Shown here: positions 48,937-62,700 of the stretch, piece by piece
Layout of the letters: every line of letters starts with the position of its first letter
Position numbering within the stretch: position 1 is the stretch's first letter
Origin: Numida meleagris
Lineage: Eukaryota; Chordata; Aves; Galliformes; Numididae
Direction: 5' to 3'
Length of the DNA stretch: 64,000 nt
NCBI RefSeq assembly: GCF_002078875.1
Contig: NC_034410.1
Span: 42,458,798-42,522,797 of the forward strand
Program-made: the position numbers and the translations under genes
Notes under the pieces: generated by a model
The model's input: only the letters and a program-made list of their open reading frames with translations
What the model was told of the DNA's origin: nothing
Databases searched by the model: none

Positions 48937-50827
48937 CTGTGTATAGGAAAAACACATTATTTGTTCTGTTGCATGTCATTTTACCAGGGGCTTCGCAGTT
49001 CCTAAATGCAGCATGCTCTCTTGCTGACTTTTGTGCAGGCTTGGTGTGGGCTTACTTGGAAAGCTGAAGGTGATTAATGGGTGGAAAGTAGAATTATTGT
49101 GCGTATTCTCACCCATTTTGTCTGAGCAGAAGCAAGTTGTTTACTGATCTCTTCTTGCTATAATGAGCTCTGTGTTCCACCTCTCATCCTGGGAAGCTCT
49201 GCTTGCTTGCTGGTACCTATCACTAGTGAGCATTATTGCGCACACATGGATGCTGCAGAGCTGTTTATTTACTGTGTAAGCAGCTACAGTATTGTCAAGA
49301 AGCCTTTAAGGATGAGAAGAGCACATAATGGACACTAATTAGAAAGCTCAGACAACAAAGCAATGCCTACCTGGAATTATAACCTTATGCTGTGCTCTGC
49401 ACAAGATCTGTAAGATCAAGGCAGGGAGCCTCACTGAGAGCTAGGGAGCCTGTGAAACTCCTTTTGGTAGCCCCAGAGGTGACTCAATGAACAGCTGTGT
49501 TGGGGCAGATCAGGGGAATTCATAGCTGCATCTACATGGTCAAGGGAAAGGGCTGTGACAGGTGGATGGGAAATTCTTGGCTGTGCAGTGTCAGTGCTGC
49601 AAGTCTTTGTGAACTAAAAAAAGAGCTATGTGTGAAGGCCTGAGTAGGCTGATTTTTTTTTTGTCTGTGGAGTAATGCAGAGTCTGCTCTGTCAGTAATT
49701 GTTTAGATAGCCATGAACTTCACAAGCCACAGTACCTAGCTTGATGGGCAGACTGAAAGCCCCAAATACCAAAAGTACAAACAATGAAAAAAGTTATCTC
49801 ATTGCAAGGCAACTCAGTGGCTAGTAGCTTGGTGACAAAGGCTATTAAATATTTCCTGTTCCTCTTTGGAGCTCTTCTGGAGCTGTAAGGCTGTGAGTGG
49901 GGTTTCAGGAGTGAAACCAAGCATTATTTTGGAGTACCTTTCACACCAGCAGCAATCCTCACAGAAGGGAAGGAGTTGAGAGGAGGAATGGGATCCCGGT
50001 GGAAGGTTAACTTGCTGTTCTCCACAGATGGCTGCATCTGAGATGGGGAACAAGAGGAAGTGCCACTTGAATGTCCTCACAACAAGGATGTGTCTTGTGA
50101 CAAATGCAGCAATGCATGCTATTCTCCTTGACAGTGCTGCATGGCTGCTGGGCTGTTCTCGGGGGCAGCTGTTGGCTCGCATCAGAGATGGGGATGCTGT
50201 ATCTCTACTTCAGGTGATTTCTTGACTAGACAGATCATGCGTTTGCTCTGTATACACTTGAAAGGAGCCATTGGCCCTCCCCTTCTTTTTCTTTGTAGAC
50301 ATACAGTAGACTGTGACAGAGCAAATTTATACTATTACCTTGTGCCAGAAATCTGCTCAATGTTTTCCTAATGCAGCTAGAGTGATTTTAGGCATGTGTT
50401 TCTTCTCTTGAATACCTTGCAGGCTTTGTACCTTAAGAACACATTGCCCAGTATCCTGCTTAGCTATCTCTGTTGCTGCTTGTGAAAACATGTTGGTTTT
50501 CATGTCTAAAGCTGGGAAGTCTCTGACTCTTGACCCTTCAAAGAGGCCTGTTCAGTACAGAGAGATGCTTTGTAGATGAAGTACTGAGGGTAGAAGGAGA
50601 AATGTTTGTTTGGCTTCTTGCTCCTTGGGTGCAGGAGGCTGAAGAGGGAGCCAGCATTGGAGAGCAGTGTGGTGGCTGTATGTCCTTTTGGGTGCAGAGT
50701 GACCAGTGGAGTCTTCAAAGATGAAGTGCAAAGCAGCGTGGGAAGCCCAGTCGTTAGTCTGGGTAAAGGCTGTAGGGTAAGATGCATACATGCAGAACAG
50801 ATGTTTTGTGACATACCTCATATATAA

Positions 50828-51356
50828 GGGCTGCCTCCTATTTTTTTATGTTGGCCTGTGACACTAGAGGTAGATATTGCTGGCATGGCAGTAGAGGTTG
50901 AACCTTCCCACCAATATTCTGTTACATCTTGTTGCTATGTGCCTGATAGCAGCAGAGGGGCAGTGTAACAAAGTGGTGCATGTGAAGTAAAGAAGTGGGA
51001 TTAAATTCCTCCATGTGGAAAAAATGGCACTCATTGACATTCACTCTGCTTGCTGAACACTTGCGGAGATCAATCCATAGATGTCAGCACAGTGAAGGAG
51101 TAGGCAGTGCATGTTGGCAGTGGTGACAGCAGCATGAAAGGCGAGTCACATTCTGGATGGCCATGCAGATTTCTGCAAGCATGGCATGCAGGCTCTCGTT
51201 CATCATGGGCAAAAATGCATAGCTAATTGTGACAACTATATTGAAAAATAGTGTTTTTTAGCTGAGAATTTGCTCTCTCAAATAGTGTTATTGTGCTCTT
51301 CATGTCTGCTGTAGTTTGTGTGGAAATAAATAGGAGGCATTACTCTTGGAGCAACC
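50828..51356 (+). mobile_element. Internally deleted mariner (MITE-like)
   Basis: A third member of the mariner family, in plus orientation, that keeps both ends but has lost most of the transposase. The left part to about 51170 covers the terminal repeat, leader and broken helix-turn-helix region ('gttgaaccttcccaccaata', 'ggaaaaaatggcactcattg'). It then jumps to the element's last ~180 bp ('gctgagaatttgctctctc', 'aaataaataggaggcatta'). The right end is GGAGCAACC followed by TA (51357-51358), as expected for TA target duplication. The left terminal repeat lacks about 13 bases (GGCTGC joins CCTCCTA). Related to the fragments at 4512 and 16148. Confidence 0.85.
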
Positions 51357-51358
51357 TA

Positions 51359-52243
51359 CATACTTCTGTATCTGCTACTGCTGGTAGTAATGACTGGGGA
51401 TGTCATGATAACAGGGCCCCTGTTACTTGTGCAATGCTTTTCATATTGATACAGCTAGTGCTAGTTGTCCATGTGGACAGTTTTAGTATGGGGTAGATAA
51501 ATCCTTTCCAAGGCTATTGTGGGAATATACATACAGAGCATATAGGTAAAATTGTATTTTTTAATAATATGCATGTGATTATCTGAAATGCAGGTCTCAT
51601 GTTTGTGCAAGTGCCACGATTAGAGCCTGTACAGCAAAGAGCCCTTCACTGCTGTGTTTGTCTCATCTCTGTATGAAGTGTTGACCTAAAGCCTTGCTTG
51701 TGTTTCTGCTTGTATACCCTAGCAGTAGAGTAACTGTTGTTGCTGCTGCATGAATAAGAAAGGCATCCTATTACCATCTGTCATGTCATACTTACAATTT
51801 TCAGGATACAGCCTCAGCCCTCCTGGTGCGATTGACTTAGAATCATGATTGATGTTAATAGCTATTCTTAAAAGTCAAAAAGCAGGCTTTATTTCTGACA
51901 AGGGGGGCATGTTTGACTGATAGTGAACTCATTACAATTATTTACTGGAGTCCAGGAGTCCCAGTGCAGTGATGTTTATGACAGCTTTGGTTCAGCGCTC
52001 ACTTACAACCACATACTTGGGGTGGGTTTACTCTGAAGCTTAGAATTTAGCGCTGTGGTTTGGGATCAAAGAAGGGAAAGAGAAGGGAAGAGACACCTGT
52101 GGAAAGTAAGCATGCTATGTGCATGGGAAGCTGAGATGCTTCCTGCCTGTTTAAAAATATCAGTGGTACTAAATAACAGCCAGTTACAAAAGGATTGTTA
52201 AATGCTTGAGAAAAGCAGACTTTTCAATTAATGTGACTTCTGT
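51359..52243. other. Unique sequence, no gene seen
   Basis: No recognised feature between the mariner and the CR1. Confidence 0.45.
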
Positions 52244-52785
52244 CACAGAATCACAGAATACCCTGTGTTGGAAGGGACCCGCAAAGACCACTGAGGCCAA
52301 TGCCTGGCTCCACACAGGACCATGCAAAATCCAAACCCAGTATTTGAGAGTGCTGTCCAATTGCCCCTGAACTCCAGCACTTGGGGCTGTGCCCTCTGCC
52401 CTGGGCAGCCTGTTCCATGCTCACCACCCTCTGGGGCAGACCCGTCCCTAACCCACACTTGCCTCTCCCCTGACACAGCTCCATGCCGTTCCCTCAGGTC
52501 CTGTCGCTGTCACAGAGAGAGAGCTCAGCGCTGCCCCTCTGCTCCCTGTGAGGAGCTGCAGCTGTCATGAGGCCTCCCCCCAGCTCCTCTGCTCTGGGCT
52601 GAGCAAACAGAGGGACCTCAATTGCTCCTCACACACCTCGCCCTTCAGACTCTTTCCCATCTCTGTAGCCCTCCTTTGGACACTCTAATAGTTTAATGCC
52701 TTATTTGTACTGTAGTGCCCAAAATGGTACGTGATACCTCAAGGTGAGGCTGCACCTCAGTGTAGAGCTTGGTAACTTTTTTGTT
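52244..52785 (-). mobile_element. CR1 LINE 3' end
   Basis: A reverse CR1 with its tail on the left ('cacagaatcacagaatac', 'gtgttggaagggaccc'). The body includes 'ccctgggcagcctgttcc', 'gctctgggctgagcaaacag' and 'tagccctcctttggacactc', and fades near 52785 at 'caaggtgaggctgcacc'. The GC-rich interior accounts for the overlapping frames on both strands at 52243-52570. Confidence 0.93.
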
Positions 52786-55700
52786 TGATGTACAGTAAAC
52801 AATCATGAGAGATGCAGCCAAAAAGTTTTAATTCAACTTTGTGGCCAAAGTAGAAATGAAATCATTTTGGAGGGGAGAAAAAAAACCAGCAAGCATGGAC
52901 TTCATGAACTAAGTTGACAGAGTAAATATTAAACTAGCTTTAGTTGCCCTGATTACAAGGAAAAGGGACAGCTGTGAATGAAATCCAAAGGACAACAGCT
53001 GTGGCCTGAAAAATCAATGTATTAGAATAAATTGTCTAGAATGCCAGTTGAAGTTGGAAAGCATGTACTCTTGAGAAAATCAGTAAAGGTGGGCAATGGG
53101 CTACGGAACTCTACCCTTCAGTAGTTTTCCTCCTCCTGTACATTTTCAATAAATTATAAGTGATCCTCTGAAATCTAAAGGGAATTTTAAAGGCTTTTTT
53201 TGTGGCAAAATCCCAGATTTGCAGAGCAACTGTGAAGTTGAATGACTACATAGTAGCATCCAGGTCTGCCATCAAAAGTTCTTTTGCATAACTTTAAGTT
53301 GTCTTCTGATGGTCGTGAGTCTGTTCCTGATCCTTATAATAAACTCTTAAAAGTATCACCTGCCAGCACACTGCCTCACTGATGTAAGATTGCTGTCAGT
53401 GCAGCCCCACAAACCAACAAAGTAATCCAGTGCTCTCATCTGCAGTGGGTGAGATGGGAACAGCAAAGAATGGAAGAGCCCAGAAATTCTACTTAAGTAA
53501 ATAATGGGTAATTTTTTTTGTGCAGAGTCAGAGGCAAGTTTGACTTTAAGCCAAATATCATATTTTAATGAAACACCGTACGAAGATGGAAGTTCAGGAG
53601 AAAGCTTGTGAAAACAGCAAGCTGTGAGAGCCTCTTGTATGACTACATAGCAACATAGTACATGAGCAGGAGTGACTAACCTGATTGCAGCCAATGCCAC
53701 TCCTTAGGTAAAACAAAGCTTTAAATGGGGGATTTCTCATTACAGTCCTGTCAAAAGATGAGGTAGTGTATACATGTCCCGTAGTCTGGGAGCACAAGTA
53801 TCCAGGTGGCTGACAAGCTGGTTTGGAGAAAAGGCAATCCTGTCTACATGAAAGTGGAAACTCCCAATGGAAAGAGTATATCAGATCACAGTGCCTTCAG
53901 TTAGCACAGCCTTCAGCATGCACAGCCAAACTGTTTGTGCGTGTAGGAAAAGGTTTTTGTTGCTGTATCAAGTGTTTGAATGCTTTTGAAGATGTTTGTT
54001 GGACATGCTTGTGAAAACTTCATCTTTCAGACAGCATTGCTGATTGAGGCTACAATTTCATCTTCGTTAAAACTAGACTTACATTCACTCTTCAGTGGTA
54101 TTCATGCATTTTCAGGCCTATCAAATTTTGTCCCTGTGTTCCCTTCTGAACTGTGCTTTATATATACATATATGTGTATATAAAATTAGGGTGTTCCTTG
54201 CCATGGGTGTTAAATCCCTCCTAAAGCTACCTTCCTTCTTTGAGCTGACTTAGCAAAGTGCCTCAGCAGTCCTGTGGCATCCACAGTCTGAATGCAAATT
54301 TGAAATGCGAAGAATGCATCTGCTTTAATGCTACTAGCCAGGAGCAGAGATGAGAACGTAATTCTTAGTGCTATCACCATAATTCAGTGCTCTCAGTTCT
54401 TGGGGATAGAGTATTGGAAGAGAAGTCCTCAGCTTGGAAATAATTTATGGTCTGTCTTTGACTAGTTTTTATTCTAAATGGTTCTACAGCAGAGATCAAA
54501 GTCAAGTAAGTTTACTGTCAGGAGGCTTAAATTTGTTTTCAAGGTAGTGTTACCTCCATTGGAAAATATGTGGGGGGGGGGGTGTAAGCAAATGGAGAAA
54601 GCACAGTCCAGTGGTTTTCATTCTATGATGTGTGCGTTTATAAGCAGGAGATAATTAAAGCAAGGTAAAAGCTCCCAAGGTGGGTTATTTGAACAAGTGG
54701 CTTCCAGTATAAACTGGAAAACAAAAAGGTTTTATTCTGGCTTCCTCAAATGAAAAGCATTTAGACGTCGGATTTTGACTGGCAGGGTAACAATCTGATT
54801 GCTCATGAGACCTTTCTTGCACGTCTGCTCTGTTTTTGTACTGTTATAGCAGACAGTGCTTTTATGGTCAGCCATCAACTAGCAAGACTTTAAATCAATT
54901 ATTTAGATATCAAACACTACTTGGCACAACTGTTACCTTCTAGCAATGATTTTCTAAGTGGATTGTACTCCAGAGACAAATCAAAGTCTCTATCTGCTGT
55001 TAGCTTGATTTATACTTAGTGTTGTAAGTATTGTCAACAATAATATTTGCATACTCTAACTATTTACAAGTGCAGCTTTTCTAGCTATTTCTTAGTTGCT
55101 TTTGCTCACATGGTCTTTGTTAATCACACCCCAAGTTTCAAGAGATGGGGGTAACTGAGACAAAGCTGATGCTTTCTCAAACTGTCTGTGTGACTGGGGG
55201 AGGCTTCATGTGTAAATTGATATTTAGATACAAATGTATGTTCTTGTCTAGAGATTGGAGTGATCACATGTATAAATATTTGTAGACTGTTTCCCTAATG
55301 AGTGTTTGGTTCTGTGAGACTAGACTAGCAAGTATTAATGGTCCAGATCTTTTAGGAGATACAAGTATACTGAATAATTTGTTTTACCATTGTTTCAATG
55401 CATTTGAGATGCTTGTTATTTTTTAGCACATGTATTTTGTTACGGGGCTTCTTTATTGTTTTCTGTTCATATTTGATATCGAATGAAGAGTACTAGTGAG
55501 TCCAGACTTTTCTCAATGTCCTTTTTAGAGAAAACAGGTACGTTACTAGAATATTGGGGTAGGCTTGTCCTATAGGCTCCATACTTCGTGTATGTGAACA
55601 AGAGTCAGAAGGTTTTTTGTAAGTTAGCCTATTGCTCCATTCCTTTTACCTTTGGCTAGGGAAAGGGCTTATGATGAGAGAAGGAACTTTGAATTTTAAT

Positions 55701-58700
55701 TTACTTCTATTTTCACAAGATAAGGTCCTTCTGAAGGTGCTAGATGTCAGGGAATTCCAACATATCATCATAAAATAAATTATCCCACTTCACATTTTCA
55801 CTGAAGAATCTCCACTGAGCAAGTAATGCTCTAGAAACAGCAGTTTCACAAGAAGTGCCATCTGTATTTTAGTCACCTGCTAAATGCAAAGGCATGGAAT
55901 CATATAAGCTGTGGTCAGAAGAGGTCTTGTTCAGCCTTGAGCTCAGTGGGGATTACTACCAGCACTGGGTCAGGATAACTGTGGCTTTGCCCTGCTGAGT
56001 CTTGTAGCCCTCTACAGATGGAGATTCTGCGGCCCCTGTAAGTAGATTAGCTTTTCAGCGGGGTTATTTGGCATTGGCCTAGAGCTTTGGCTGGTCATCA
56101 GCAGGAGTTGCGTGAGCACCCACTTGTAGGCAAAAGGATGAATCAGTCTCTTAAACTCCAAGTACTACTGAGCCCAGTCAAAATACTTTCCATGAGTAGT
56201 TGTGCTGAAGGAAACTGGCATGGGATCTCCCCTTTAAGTTTCCTTTAATCGCTTGGAAAATCAGCAGAGGAATTTGAAAATCAATTACACAGATTTGACT
56301 GTGAGCCAGCACTGCTCTTCTGAAAACAGCTGAATTTCTTTTCCTCATTTTGTTGCTCAGGTCTCTAAGAATCTGAAAGTAGCAATCTGAACAAACTAGA
56401 GTTTAAGCAGTGTTTCATCAGCAAAACAGTTACAGATTTGTGGTTAACAGTGTATTGACCACATATTTGAATGTGGCTGGCAGATTTATCCTTTAATCAG
56501 TTTGTGAGCCTTTTTCACAGGCTTTTAAGATGGATTTTCCCCAAATATGTAAACTGCAGAAGGGATTGGAAACTGTGATGTTGCACTGAGCATCTCTTAT
56601 AGTCAGTCAGTATGAAGATGTTTCTTAATATTAGGACTATGGAAACAGCTTGATACATATAATGGAGTTAAATAAAAATAAAGGGTGAGAATGGAGTCAG
56701 ACTTGACTGAGGTACCACAGTAGTTGGTTTGCATTTGTATTAAGAAGTCAGGATGACCCCAACAAAAATCTGTATGGGGCAAGTGTTCTCAAGGTATTTC
56801 CTTTAGAAATAATTCCCAGTTTTGGCTAGAAATAAGACTGTACACAGAAACATGAGCTATGAAGATGCTTTGAGATATACTTCTGTGCATGGAAACCCAC
56901 CAAGATTCTTTCCAGCTAATTTCCACTGAAAATCCAAGTACTGTTTCCAAACAAACTTGCTGGTGTTAATTTCAAGAATGAACAATTGCTTTGAGTTGCC
57001 ACTCATGGTTATGGAATATATCTGCCAATTTATATTATTTGTTACAACAAGACAGCACAATTTTATGTTTGGTTGTCAGGAGCCTTCATGCCTGTGAAAA
57101 GCCTTGACCTGTGCAGAGCAGATCTGTGCATTCAGATGTTGACTTCTCATTCCTTCGTTTTAGTAGCCATGAGTTCCTGCCCTTCCAGGGCTGGCTGATG
57201 ATGAAGTCACTGTGCAGAAATGGGTAGAGGACAAATGAAGTGCTGCTGAAAAGCTGCATTGTGACAAGCAATATGGAGGAACAAAATTCCAGAGCTTTCA
57301 TTTGTGCTTTGTTATGTGAAATGGATGAGAAACCGCTTTTTGTTCAGTCAAGTTTCTTGTTGAAGGCAGCTAGGTCACCAAGTTTGGTTTATAGCGAAAA
57401 CAGGAGAGGAATATCGCTGAATCCTTATTCCTAGCTGAAAGCAGGAGAGAGTGAACAGTAGCTCATTCACAAGTGGGAAATCTGAATTGGCACAGGACAG
57501 AAGCTTTCTGTTTTATGAGAGAACAAAAAGCCCTCTACCTAGTTTCTTACTCTGAATAGGAAGCATACTGGATTGTATGTGCAGCCATAGATATTTCAAG
57601 TCTCAGAACGTTGTTAGTATTATCAGCAGTGGCCCTCTCATGCACTCTACACTGTAGTAGTTATATCAGTACACTATATTGAAAAGGAATGATTGAGAAG
57701 CATGTGTTACTTTCTGCCTCTTTTCTCCCTCTAATGGTTAAACATTTTCTGTCTTTGTAAGAAATGAATCGATACAAATGGTTGAAACTCCATGAAATGT
57801 CGTGTTGGTTTTTTTCAGTTAAAGGGTTTTTGATGGCAACACTTAAGTTCCATTATGTAGTTAGGAATCCTAAGCTTCCTCTAAGATAGGTAAGTAGTAT
57901 TATCTCCACGTACAGCCAGTTAAACTACAGCAAAGCCATAAAGTGGCTTGTCAAAAGCAACACAGAATCACTACCAGAGTCAAAGCTGGAACTCGCAAGT
58001 TCCTAGTGCTCACTGAAGCATATTTTAAATGTCAGTGCTGCTGTGTCCTTACCTAGGGGTATGCACACGCAATTGGCACATAGCTACACAAGTGAACAAG
58101 AATGCTGTCTTCTGTATATTTTGACTGTTCCCTCGTGCCAGTTATACACAGTTTATTGAACAGCACTGTTAGGTAGTATTTTTCATATTATTTTAGTAGT
58201 ATTTTGCATTTTTTCCAGGTTTTCTGAATTTTGTGCCACTGATTTACTGAGAATGTCATAACTTGATAACAAAATAGCAGGAGACAACTTTACAAAATTC
58301 TTTCTTAAGACCTTTTCTCCACTGGGTACAGTCTTTTTACCAGGTACTAAAGAGTAGTTGATTGCTTTGTACACCAAATCAAGCCTGTGATGGAATGCAT
58401 AATGCAATTTTTCAAAGGATTGACATAGCAATTTGCTTTTCTTGATAGGATTGTTCTTAAATATATTTGTTTACCTCTTTTCAGATTGTTTCCACTGATC
58501 ATTGCTTGTTGCTTGGTTTCCTTTTCTCTTTTACTATTTAAAGTCACCTTGTTTTCTGCAAATGAGGCAAAATAATTTGTGCATAAAGAGCAGTGTGGAA
58601 TATTACCTTTCTGTGTTCAGAAAAACACAAATCTAATTAAGCATACAATTTTTAGAAAGTAAAATGCTGTGCATATATATAAACATACAAGTATATGTGC

Positions 58701-59623
58701 AGAATAAGTAAATGTCACATACTCATACACACTTTTCCCAAATGCTCTAGATGCATCTTAATTGTTCACAGGAATATTTATGAATGTGTTCACTACATAC
58801 ATCAACACCTGATTTCTTCTTGCATCAGAAGGGGAGAAAAGTGGTGTGAGAGGATGCTGACATTGCTCAATAGATCCAGAAAGAAAGGGGTATATTCTGT
58901 GTTCAGTGTAGAAATGTGAATGAACTTACTGCATTTCATAGACCTACGTGTGACATCGTCTTTGCACTTTTGTTGCCCTAGTGATGGTTATTGCCCATGA
59001 GGTACTTCAGCACTGCATTTTGATCATTTGGCTCAATGACAGCTTCATGTGTGGAGCTCACTCTTTTAAAAAAAAAAGTTGTGTGTGTTTGTTTTTTGCA
59101 TAAAATATTTTAAACAGTAAAAACCCCACTTGGTTTTAGTAGCTTCGGTGGGACAACAGCTCATGTTCAGGACTAGATGACTGAAATTAGTGTATTGCCT
59201 GCAATGGCAGGCAGATACCTTGAACCCTTGATTTAACATCCTGTGTTGGGTCAGTGAAGATAGCACAGGTGAAGAGACAAGATCCTCAGTATAACTCTTC
59301 TTCTTGCATTAAGGGTTGGGATATAGAATATTGCTCCTGGTCCAAACAGCTCCTGGCTAACACTGGTTCAGCTCTGCTAGCTGTCTGAACTGTGCATGAT
59401 ATAGCAGAAGACAAAGCTTTTTATCTCCCACCTGTTAAAGAGTACATACTTTTTCATAGTCTGGAGAATAGGATTAATCTTACAGGGATGCAAGTGAAAT
59501 TCTTCTGCCTCTCTCCCTTCTGATTACATGGTCAGAGTCACATCTTAACTCTCTTAGCTATATGATATATGAACTATTCAATACTAGAAATTAGAAATCC
59601 ACTCTTCTCTGTCAGTCTTGTGA
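52786..59623. other. Long unique stretch, no gene seen
   Basis: Nearly 7 kb without a recognised transposon apart from simple tracts: an 11-G run at 54572-54582 and an alternating TA/TG tract at 54161-54184. Open frames are short and show no exon context. This is the longest apparently repeat-free part of the window. Confidence 0.45.
54572..54582 (+). repeat. Poly-G run of 11
   Basis: Eleven consecutive G between 'atatgt' and 'tgtaagc'. It is an unstable mononucleotide tract. Confidence 0.95.
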
Positions 59624-59703
59624 CATAGAATCATAGTATCACAGAATGGTGAAAGGACTTTAAAGCTCATCTAGTTCCATCCTCCTTCCACTAGATCAGG
59701 TGC
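59624..59703 (-). mobile_element. Short CR1 LINE tail
   Basis: About 80 bp of reverse CR1: 'catagaatcatagtatcaca', then 'actttaaagctcatctagtt' and 'ccactagatcaggt'. A small internal deletion joins the last two blocks. Confidence 0.85.
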
Positions 59704-62700
59704 CCATCTGTCACTGTATATAGTGTATTATACAGTGTCTGGTGCAGTAAGATTCTTGTCTTACACACTTTACTCAGGTTACTGATTTTTTTTTTAGTCT
59801 CTAGAGTGGGAGATACGGAGTTTAAAGAGCATGCTGTGGTTTCTTAAGAGTATGCCTTTGAAACTGGCAATATGCCATTTCTCAGTGAAAAATGAACGGT
59901 TGCTCCTGATCTTCCAAACAGCACTGTAGGACTTCCTCAGCCTGGCGCCTTCCTTTTGCACCTCCTGTAAGATATGCAGCACTTCCAGCAGCAAAGTGCC
60001 CTCAGTATCACACTGGTCTGTCAGCTTAGTACTGACTCTGAGGTAAGACTGCCATCTATTGAATTCCCAGAATCATCTCCTGCTAAATCTAGCTTTCCAT
60101 CTACATACTGACCAGTTCCAATCCTGCTATGTTTACAAGACCTGACAAGACTGGAGCCCTCTCTGGTGTGCCTGCAAGCTAAATCACCTTGCAAGTAGCC
60201 ATCAAAGTGTCAGAAAGTAGCTGCTGAGTAAAAGCTCATACCTTGCTGCATTGATTCCTTTTGCACTGAAAGAAGATGTTATTGATGCGTCTTTCTAGGG
60301 TTTGGTTGTCAGATGCATTTTTCCAGGGCTTGTCAATGGAGTAGGTTGCAGCATCTTCCATCAAAGGAAATTTCAGGCACTTGAGGATAATAGTGAGTAA
60401 AGCAGGAACAACTTCCAGAAAATATCCAATTGGACTGTGATTAAGAAGGAAAAAACCCTTCGATTTAGCTCATTGATTCCTCTCAGTGGTTTCTTTCTAA
60501 TTTCATTTATATGCAGAAATACTGTCTAGCATAATAAGATTCATACCCTGCACAGCAGCAGCACAAATGTTTAAAAGCCCTACCAAGGAGGAATTTTCCA
60601 ATGCCACCTCCCTAGACACCACTCCACCTTAATAGTTTGATAGTGTGGAAATCCCATAAGTGTAATACTTGGCATATATTCTTTTGAGCCTCAATATATG
60701 TTTTGTGATTAAGAACCTGCTCCAAGGCCTACTGAACTCTTCTGTTGAATACAGTGGACTTGAATCCAGACTTGGTTTCACTTAAGAAGAAACCACAGCC
60801 TAAGTTCATTTGAACCCATGTAGCTCAATGCTCTTTCCTGAATGGCAGTGCAGCAGAGCCAACTATTGGAGCAAGGACAAGGAACCTTGAACACACTTGC
60901 AGAAGCATTCTTTGTTAGGCTCAAGAGACTTGTCCTGCCCAGTGAATGAGGGCATGTGCTGGCAGCTGGAAAGGCAGCTGGCCAATTGTGCCCCCAGCCT
61001 AGCATGTGTGGAATTTTAATGCCATCTCTCTCTATGCATTGAGCAAGCCAAAGGTGCCTGGTTAAAAGCCTCATTTCACTTGACATTGCTTGTAAATTTG
61101 TCTAGAGGGCTCGGTGTCTCCTTTGTGCTCCTCCACTACCTTTCCTGTTTTAGCAGTTTTTCTTGAAATATCTCCTGTACATAATCATCCCCAGTGATAT
61201 CTTCTCTTCCATCGAAGGTCCTAAATGTCATGCCCTGCAGGAAGGAGCAAGCAGTGATACCATCTAAGTTTCAGTTGTGCATCCCCAATGCATGGTATAT
61301 TTCCATTTGGTGATAAAGCAGCAAAACTGCTTGCCCTTGCAGATCCTTCCTGTTGCATTTAGAAAGTATGCTTTCCCATTCAGGCATCACATACGAGATA
61401 ACCTGTCATTGTCAGAAGGCAACAGGAAAAGAAAGGAACAAAGGATAACATAAACCCTATGCTGTGCAGTGGGAATGCCGCTGCCACTACTCAGTCTGTG
61501 GCTTGAAGAAAGAGGCCTTGTCTTGCTGTGCACTGGGAGCCTGTTGTGTCATCTCCCCTGAAACTGTGTGAGCAGTGAACTCCTAATGGAGCCTGAAATG
61601 CTCAGCCAGACCAATGTACAATAAAAAAAATGGAAATGTCCTTATCTCTGATAAGGAGATGAATTGGATGGGCACAGAAACGAGAATAAAAGATTTTGGA
61701 GGGGCTGGAGCAAAAGATCAATTTTGCCACAGAGAATATTAGCACATTGGATGAATATATTGCTCAAAGGAATATGATAAAGCATATGGCTGCTTGTGCA
61801 TGGACACATATGCTCTTATGTTCTTTCTGTTCATTTTCCTGTCACCTGTTTTTTCAGCCACGTGCTGGTAAGTGTGCGTTTCCCACAGCATGGCTCTGTA
61901 CAGTGGGCCTGCATGAGGCCTTTGGGGCAGCAGAAATACATGTGGGGTAGGACTGAGAGAAATGACATCAAAACTGAAATGTGCTTTTTCCATCCTTGCC
62001 AAATCTCCATTTCTGTGTTTACCAGTCATCCTTGGGACTTTTTATTCAGACATTAGTGACCTTGTCTCAATATGCTGGGCCCCCAGAGAATGATGATGGC
62101 CACCAGGAGCTGAGAAGAATATGAATATGGATCTCAATTTTTTTAACGCTGGAAAAATAAATTATATAACCTTAATAGGTCTTTCTATTTAGCTTGTGAC
62201 AAATAATAGAATGCCAATATATTCATCATTCCAAGCCCATTAAAACTGTCAGCTTTGCAAATGGTTGATATAATACTCTGACTCACTTACACACTTGATC
62301 CCTTACCATAACCACTGCTTCATGTATGAGGCATGGCATTCTCACCACTTTCTCATCAGGACTAAGTAACTGGCCAACTAAATCATAGGCCATGTTATCT
62401 TGTAGAATGGAGTGAAATCAGCAGTCATAAAACTCCAAACAATTTGAATCTTAATGTTGGATAAATTAAGGTCTCTCTTTTGCAGTTGTCTTCGTATGGA
62501 GTTCTCTGATTTGAATAATGGAAAACCTGAATTTGTTGTTCATATAGGGTTTTAGGCCTCTTTAATCTTAAAGGTGTATTGCAGGACTCAGCTCTGCATC
62601 TGTTTCTGAGAAGGCATTACAGGCTTGAATGTTAAAATAATGTCTGCCTTATTTATGGCTAAATACTAGTATCTTAGTAGCAGGAAGAGTTTCATCAGTA

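Larger units (their letters stand above)
47601..50827. other. Mostly unique sequence
   Basis: This holds a possible conserved block at 47940-48345 and a weak minus-strand exon candidate at 48854-48936, each listed separately. The rest shows no recognised feature. Confidence 0.4.

Noticed and set aside
59794..59994. Minus-strand 66-codon ORF with heptad-like Leu pattern and acceptor-like sequence
   Set aside because: It conflicts with plus-strand exon-like signals in the same place (donor at 60042). Neither has enough support.
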